Shown piece by piece: positions 59,900 to 64,000 of a stretch of DNA of 64,000 nucleotides. The notes under the pieces are model-generated. The model ran no database searches, had not been told where the DNA came from, and saw only the letters and a list, made by a program, of their open reading frames with translations. The first letter of the stretch is position 1. Each line of letters begins with the position of its first letter. Both the position numbers and the translations under genes were made by a program. Source of the DNA: JAAFIP01 sp043747295 (GTDB lineage: Bacteria; Pseudomonadota; Gammaproteobacteria; Burkholderiales; Burkholderiaceae_C); NCBI GenBank assembly GCA_043747295.1, contig JAYTPK010000316.1:1-64000 (forward strand), given 5' to 3'.

Positions 59900-60432
59900 G
59901 CCAGCATTGTCTTCCATCCGGCCAAGCCCAGCTTGCGCAGGGTGGCGATGTTGCGTTCATAGATTAGCGCTGCATCTGGAAAAGACTCTACCGCACGCTC
60001 TACACTGTCCTCGCGCAGCAGGTGCAGCATGGGGTAAGGTGAGCGGTTGGTAAAGTTTTCTATATCGTCAGATTGCGAACCTGCAAACTGGTAGTGCGGG
60101 TGAAAGCTGGCAATCTGCAACTGCGCGTCTGGGTCAGCGTGCTCCAGCACAGCATCGGCCTCATCTAAAAAATCGTTGTAGTCTAAAAAATCGGCCAGCA
60201 TGTGCGGCGCAATGAGCAGCGTGGTCTCGGTCTTGGCTGGGTCTTGGGCCAGTAGAGAAGTAATTTCGTTTTCTAGCGCCAGCAATAAATCTGTGGGCTG
60301 CGTAGCCTCGCTCACGCTGTAGCGTATGCGGCCATGCACATGCTCGGCCTTGGCAAAGGGGCACAGGTTCAGGCCGATCACAGCACGCTCTAACCACTGC
60401 TGGGTGAGTGCGATGACGGGGTCGGTGGTCAT
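59896..60432 (-). CDS. DUF1415 family protein
   Basis: 178 residues. The N-terminal W-L-E-R-A-V-I-G-L-N-L-C-P-F-A-K and R-S-P-Y-P-M-L-H-L-L-R-E-D-S-V identify DUF1415, a soluble proteobacterial family of unknown function with a conserved Cys in N-L-C-P-F. It overlaps the methyltransferase gene by 4 bases and follows the FAH gene by 11 bases, so the three may be one operon. Confidence 0.88.
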   Translation of the reverse strand: MTTDPVIALTQQWLERAVIGLNLCPFAKAEHVHGRIRYSVSEATQPTDLLLALENEITSLLAQDPAKTETTLLIAPHMLADFLDYNDFLDEADAVLEHADPDAQLQIASFHPHYQFAGSQSDDIENFTNRSPYPMLHLLREDSVERAVESFPDAALIYERNIATLRKLGLAGWKTMLA

Positions 60433-60443
60433 ATTGGTTTAAC

Positions 60444-61502
60444 TTATTTCTTGCCAGGCGCTGCAGCAGCTAGCAGGGCAGGTGCAAGCACTGGTGCGTG
60501 CAAGGGAACAATCTCTTGGTCAATCGCTCCAAACACACTCTGCCCGTCCTTGCCTTTCATCTCAATGCGAATCGTGTCGCCAAACTTCATGTAATCGGTG
60601 CTGGGTTTGCCGTCTTGTATGCTTTCAATGGCGCGCTTCTCCGCTATGCAGCTGTAGCCGCGTGGCCAGTCTTTTTTGCCGTCTTTTTCCACGCCTTTGT
60701 TGCTCACGGTACCACTGCCTACGACAGAGCCTGCACGCACGTTGCGGGTTTTGCAAATGTGGGCAATCAGTTGGCCAAAGTGAAAGGTCATCTCGCTGCC
60801 AGCGTCACACATGCCTACGGTGCGGCCGTTCCACTGGCTTTGGATGGTCAGGCCCAGGCGGCCAGCGTCCCACGCGCTGCCCAGTTCGTCGAGCGTTACG
60901 GCCACTGGGCTGAACGCAGTGGCGGGTTTGCTTTGAAAGAAACCAAAGCCTTTGGCCAGTTCGTCGGGGATAAGGTGCCGCAGGCTGACGTCGTTGGCCA
61001 GCATGACTAGGCGAATGCCGTCCAGCGCCTGCTCGGGCGTGCTGCCCATGCGCACGTCGGCGGTGATGACGGCGACTTCAGCTTCAAAGTCAATACCAAA
61101 CGCCTCTGAGGGCACCTTCACATCGTCACGCGGACCAATAAAGTCGTCGCTGCCGCCTTGGTACATCAGGGGTTCGGTGTAGTAGTTTTCAGGCACGGTA
61201 GCGTTGCGGGCTAGGCGCACAAGTTCTACGTGGTTAATGTAAGCCGAGCCGTCAGCCCACTGGTAGGCGCGTGGCAACGGGGCCATGCATTGCTTAGGGT
61301 CAAATGCAAAGGCGTGGCGGGCTTTGCCGTTATTTAGCGTGTCGTACAGGTCTTGCAATTGCGGCGACATAAAGTTCCAGTCGTCCAGTACCTGCTGCAG
61401 CTTGGTGGCAATGCCGGTTGCATAATGGGCGGTGGTCAGGTCACGCGACACAACCACCAGTTGCCCGTCGCGTGAGCCGTCTTTGAGTGTGGCAAGTTTC
61501 AT
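60444..61502 (-). CDS. Fumarylacetoacetate hydrolase family protein
   Basis: 352 residues. The C-terminal FAH fold shows I-D-F-E-A-E-V-A-V-I metal ligands, N-D-V-S-L-R, G-F-G-F-F-Q-S-K-P and a final G-D-T-I-R-I-E-M. The length fits bacterial tyrosine/aromatic-degradation FAH or acylpyruvate hydrolases. The divergent IclR regulator, a usual controller of aromatic catabolism, supports such a role, but no other pathway gene is here. Confidence 0.88.
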   Translation of the reverse strand: MKLATLKDGSRDGQLVVVSRDLTTAHYATGIATKLQQVLDDWNFMSPQLQDLYDTLNNGKARHAFAFDPKQCMAPLPRAYQWADGSAYINHVELVRLARNATVPENYYTEPLMYQGGSDDFIGPRDDVKVPSEAFGIDFEAEVAVITADVRMGSTPEQALDGIRLVMLANDVSLRHLIPDELAKGFGFFQSKPATAFSPVAVTLDELGSAWDAGRLGLTIQSQWNGRTVGMCDAGSEMTFHFGQLIAHICKTRNVRAGSVVGSGTVSNKGVEKDGKKDWPRGYSCIAEKRAIESIQDGKPSTDYMKFGDTIRIEMKGKDGQSVFGAIDQEIVPLHAPVLAPALLAAAAPGKK

Positions 61503-61529
61503 AAATTGAGCTTTGTAAATTACGTTTAG

Positions 61530-61543
61530 GTAAATTCGTTTAC
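61530..61543. promoter_or_regulatory. Palindrome in the FAH / IclR divergent promoter
   Basis: GTAAA-TTCG-TTTAC is a perfect palindrome in the 80-base gap between the divergent starts. A wider imperfect repeat (GTAAATTACG...CGTAATTCTAC) surrounds it. Candidate operator of the neighbouring IclR-type regulator; binding is inferred. Confidence 0.5.
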
Positions 61544-61582
61544 TATTGCGTAATTCTACTAGTCTTTTTGACCACCCCCACC

Positions 61583-62368
61583 ATGGCCTCTAAACCCCAA
61601 GCCGGTATCCAGTCTGTTGAAGTTGGCTTTGCGCTGCTAAGCACGTTGGCACAAGCAGGTGCCCCCATGATGCTACGTGATTTAGCTGTAGCGGCGGGCA
61701 TGAGTGCCGCCAAAGCGCACCGTTATTTGGTGAGTTTTCAGCGCCTGGAACTGGTAGTGCAAGACGAGCACAACACCCGCTATGACCTGGGCCCTGCAGC
61801 ATTAAAGTTAGGGCTTGCTTCGCTAGAGAGGCTGGATGCCGTTCAGCTAGCGCGTGCGCGCATGGATGCGTTGATGGCCGAGGTAGGCCACACCTTGGCC
61901 ATTGCGGTGTGGGGCAACCATGGCCCGACCATCGTGCATTGGCAAGAGCCGCCGCAAGCTGTCACAGTCAATTTGCGCCTGGGCGATGTGATGCCGCTGC
62001 TGACTAGCGCCACAGGCCGCTGCTTTGCTGCACACGCTCAGCCGCAGGCGATTGCTGCAATGCTGAAGACAGAATTAGCAACGCTACAAAAAGCCCCGCG
62101 CGGCGATGCACCCACCACGGCTGCCGCCGTACAAGCTCTGTTCAGCGAGGTGCGCGAGCGCGGCTTGGGCAGGGTATGCGATACCCTGCTGCCCGGCATT
62201 GCGGGGTTTTGCGCACCTGTGTTTGATGCCAGCGGTCACATGGCATTGGGCTTAGTGTCGCTGGGGTCGTCAGCCAGTTTTGATACTGCTTGGCAAGGTG
62301 TGGTGGCCAAGGCGCTGAGCCGCTGTGCACAGCAACTGTCTCGTGACTTAGGGGCTAAGCTAGTTTAA
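61583..62368 (+). CDS. IclR family transcriptional regulator
   Basis: 261 residues. N-terminal winged helix (S-V-E-V-G-F-A-L-L-S-T-L-A-Q, L-R-D-L-A-V-A-A-G-M-S-A-A-K-A-H-R-Y-L) and C-terminal ligand-binding part with the usual S-A-T-G-R-C-F-A-A and G-I-A-G-F-C-A-P-V-F-D. It is divergent from the FAH gene, which it probably controls. The ATG at 61583 is preferred over a TTG 15 bases upstream. Confidence 0.88.
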   Translation: MASKPQAGIQSVEVGFALLSTLAQAGAPMMLRDLAVAAGMSAAKAHRYLVSFQRLELVVQDEHNTRYDLGPAALKLGLASLERLDAVQLARARMDALMAEVGHTLAIAVWGNHGPTIVHWQEPPQAVTVNLRLGDVMPLLTSATGRCFAAHAQPQAIAAMLKTELATLQKAPRGDAPTTAAAVQALFSEVRERGLGRVCDTLLPGIAGFCAPVFDASGHMALGLVSLGSSASFDTAWQGVVAKALSRCAQQLSRDLGAKLV

Positions 62369-62419
62369 GCCCGTCTCAGTGCAACTGGGCCTTATGTGCA
62401 GAGGCGGTATATTCAAGCT

Positions 62420-63673
62420 ATGCGCCTAGCTCCATTAACCCCATTTAAGCCACCCATGCGTTGGCGCACCTTGCTTGGGCTGTTGGTGGCTGTGCTGCTG
62501 GTTCACGGTACGGTGCTAACCGGGCAGCTGAGTAACTTGCTGCCCGCAGCCAGCAGTGGGCGCGCCATGAGCACTCGAATGGTTGAGGCGCCTGCGCCTA
62601 CACTTGAGCCTGCACTCGCTGCAGCGCCCCCCGCGCCAGCCCCTGTGCTTAAAGCGCCCGTAGCGCCTAAAACATTACCCCGGGCGCCTAAAAAAGCACC
62701 AAATAAGCCAGATGTCCAAGTATTTACTGCTCAAATTGCTACTGATACTGTAGCAACTACTACCACCACGGATCAACCTGAAGTAGCGGCAACGCCGCCA
62801 TTAGAAACACCGCTTATTACCGAGCAGGATGCAAACGCTATTACACCCACCACCACAGTAGCCGAATCTATACCAGACCCGCAGACCACGACTCCCAGCG
62901 TCACGGTAGCCGAGTCGTCACCAGACCCACAGACCACTGCGACACAGCCACCGCGTGAATTGGTTGCTCAAAAGCCTGCGCCGGATTTTGTTTTCCCGGC
63001 GTCGGGTAGTCTTTCGTTTAACGCCGTGCAAGCGCGTGGGGCGCAAACACAATCGGCTTCTGGCACGTTGGACTGGGCCAGTGATGGCCGTAATTACCAG
63101 TTGCAGCTGGAAGGCAAGGCAGCGTTTATTTCCATGTTTCGCCGCACCAGTGTAGGCCGCCTAGGGCCCACAGGTTTGCAGCCCGAGCGCTTTAGTGAAA
63201 AACGCTTTAACCGTAGCGAACAAGCTACGCATTTTCGAAAAGACAAAGGCACTATCAGCTTTGCGAACAACAAACCCGACGCGCCGTTACTATCCGGTGC
63301 GCAAGACCAACTGAGCATGATGCTGCAGCTGGCTGGCATCGTGGGTGGCAACGCTACCAAGAAGCAAGTACAACGCAGCGTACAACTTCAAGTAGCAGGC
63401 ACTGACGAAGCGGACACATGGGTGTTTTCAGTCGAAGGCATGGAGACCATCATGCTGCCTGCTGGCACCACCACTGCACTGCACTTGCTACGCGCTCCGC
63501 GCAAAGAATTCGACCGCCGCGTCGAGCTTTGGCTAGCACCCACTCTGGGCTACATGCCTGTGCGCTTTAAACAGACCGAACAAAACGGTGACACGTTCGA
63601 TCTACTGCTGCGCAGCCCCGATGTGCGCATGCCTGAAGCCGTATCCGACTGCGCTGCCACGAAAACTTGTTAA
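62420..63673 (+). CDS. DUF3108 family protein with long Pro/Thr-rich linker
   Basis: 417 residues. An N-terminal membrane anchor (L-L-G-L-L-V-A-V-L-L-V-H-G) is followed by a Pro/Ala/Thr linker of about 160 residues and the C-terminal DUF3108 beta domain (F-P-A-S-G-S-L-S-F, W-L-A-P-T-L-G-Y-M-P-V-R-F-K). The linker holds a tandem unit (T-V-A-E-S-x-P-D-P-Q-T-T twice) and a dispersed element translated as V-Q-V-F-T-A-Q-I-A-T-D. Probably a periplasmic protein of unknown function. Confidence 0.8.
   Translation: MRLAPLTPFKPPMRWRTLLGLLVAVLLVHGTVLTGQLSNLLPAASSGRAMSTRMVEAPAPTLEPALAAAPPAPAPVLKAPVAPKTLPRAPKKAPNKPDVQVFTAQIATDTVATTTTTDQPEVAATPPLETPLITEQDANAITPTTTVAESIPDPQTTTPSVTVAESSPDPQTTATQPPRELVAQKPAPDFVFPASGSLSFNAVQARGAQTQSASGTLDWASDGRNYQLQLEGKAAFISMFRRTSVGRLGPTGLQPERFSEKRFNRSEQATHFRKDKGTISFANNKPDAPLLSGAQDQLSMMLQLAGIVGGNATKKQVQRSVQLQVAGTDEADTWVFSVEGMETIMLPAGTTTALHLLRAPRKEFDRRVELWLAPTLGYMPVRFKQTEQNGDTFDLLLRSPDVRMPEAVSDCAATKTC
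62711..62757 (-). repeat. Dispersed palindromic element, copy 13 (inside the DUF3108 gene)
   Basis: GATGTCCAAGTA, TTTACTGCTCAAAT, TGCTACtgatactGTAGC. The stem shows the compensated form GCTAC...GTAGC. It is read as V-Q-V-F-T-A-Q-I-A, the same frame as copy 6 in 5-FCL. Confidence 0.82.
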
Positions 63674-63876
63674 TGACCTTGTTTATGACCTTGTGAATAG
63701 CAGGCTCTTTCGCGCGTAACAAGCCGCGTAACAAGCGCCCAAACTGTGGCTTTAATCGCGAAATATGCCGTAAAAACCCTGTAGACCTTGAAATAGGCGC
63801 GTGCGTTACTACATCATGTGATGTACGCTATCAAATAGCTAGTAACACAACACGCTAACCCAAGGACTCCAACTCT

Positions 63877-64000
63877 ATGAACATGCTCTACGACTCAGAA
63901 TCTTATGTAGTGGTGCACTTGCAAGCAGATATGCAAGAGGGCGCAGCAGCACAAGACGCCGTCGAGCTGGCATTGCATAGCCGTGTCGTTGACGCTATTG
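63877..64000 (+). CDS. DUF3567 family protein, N-terminal fragment (cut by window edge)
   Basis: 41 codons are present. M-N-M-L-Y-D-S-E-S-Y-V-V-V-H-L-Q-A matches the start of DUF3567 proteins, small cytoplasmic proteins of Burkholderiales with no known function. The rest lies outside the window. Confidence 0.7.
   Translation, partial: MNMLYDSESYVVVHLQADMQEGAAAQDAVELALHSRVVDAI

Overview
The window is chromosomal DNA from a betaproteobacterium of the order Burkholderiales, most likely family Comamonadaceae (Rhodoferax/Limnohabitans-like; this placement is inference). The case rests on a PhaM-type granule protein, a DUF3567 protein, a beta-type NDUFA9-like protein, a three-gene pnt operon, an ArgP/ArgO pair and moderate GC. 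I see no rRNA, tRNA or CRISPR array. Most of the window is ordinary housekeeping and catabolic sequence. What is unusual lies in the repeats and in one small cassette island.

Layout. 0-5.5 kb: the start of metH, a rhodanese, a YdjM-like membrane protein, then creB-creC-creD with a perfect CreB-type direct repeat in front of creD, and marC. 5.6-11.3 kb: a complete xylose module (xylA, ROK-type xylR, half-size ABC ATPase xylG, xylH, xylF) with a XylR-like operator upstream and a hairpin between xylF and xylH. 11.4-15.2 kb: a vanadium-haloperoxidase/PAP2 protein coupled to a CRTAC1 (FG-GAP/ASPIC) protein, and an SDR. 15.4-25.6 kb: mnmE, phytase-like esterase, proC, a LysR regulator, a CoA-transferase/HMG-CoA-lyase-like pair, haloacid dehalogenase and malate synthase G. 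25.7-35 kb: M48 protease, Slt transglycosylase, 5-FCL, a zincin-like lipoprotein, mnmA, and a 677-residue protein built of 23-residue tandem repeats with a peptidoglycan-binding end. 35-46.5 kb: NDUFA9-like protein, a truncated tautomerase pseudogene, GST, cca, an LplT-acyltransferase fusion, a ceramidase-like protein, FIST, PhaM, two related small lipoproteins, enoyl-CoA hydratase and NUDIX. 46.7-56.4 kb: pntAA-pntAB-(small extra membrane protein)-pntB, fadD, a broken mtnN, argO/argP, a zinc-ribbon membrane protein and a radical SAM/B12 protein. 56.6-57.6 kb: two integron-type gene cassettes with attC sites and no integrase in view. 58-64 kb: a Phd/PIN toxin-antitoxin pair, methyltransferase, DUF1415, FAH hydrolase with divergent IclR regulator, DUF3108 protein and the start of a DUF3567 gene.

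The strongest unexplained signal is a family of about 50-60 bp elements with at least 13 copies across the window. Each has a conserved order of small inverted repeats (GCTAT-N7-ATAGC with compensatory changes, a TGCTTGAGCA-like palindrome, CTTG-GACTA-CAAG). Some copies are intergenic or form the stop codons of genes. Five lie inside open reading frames (creC, haloacid dehalogenase, 5-FCL, cca, DUF3108). Within each orientation they are always read in the same frame and give recurring peptides (IAVKAxNTWTTxQF one way, VQVxTAQxA the other). This resembles in principle the Rickettsia palindromic elements that enter proteins. Other repeat classes are two copies of a long-armed AACGCAGAGGGCGCGAAG element, two copies of a structured element with a covarying inner stem, and several single long inverted repeats.
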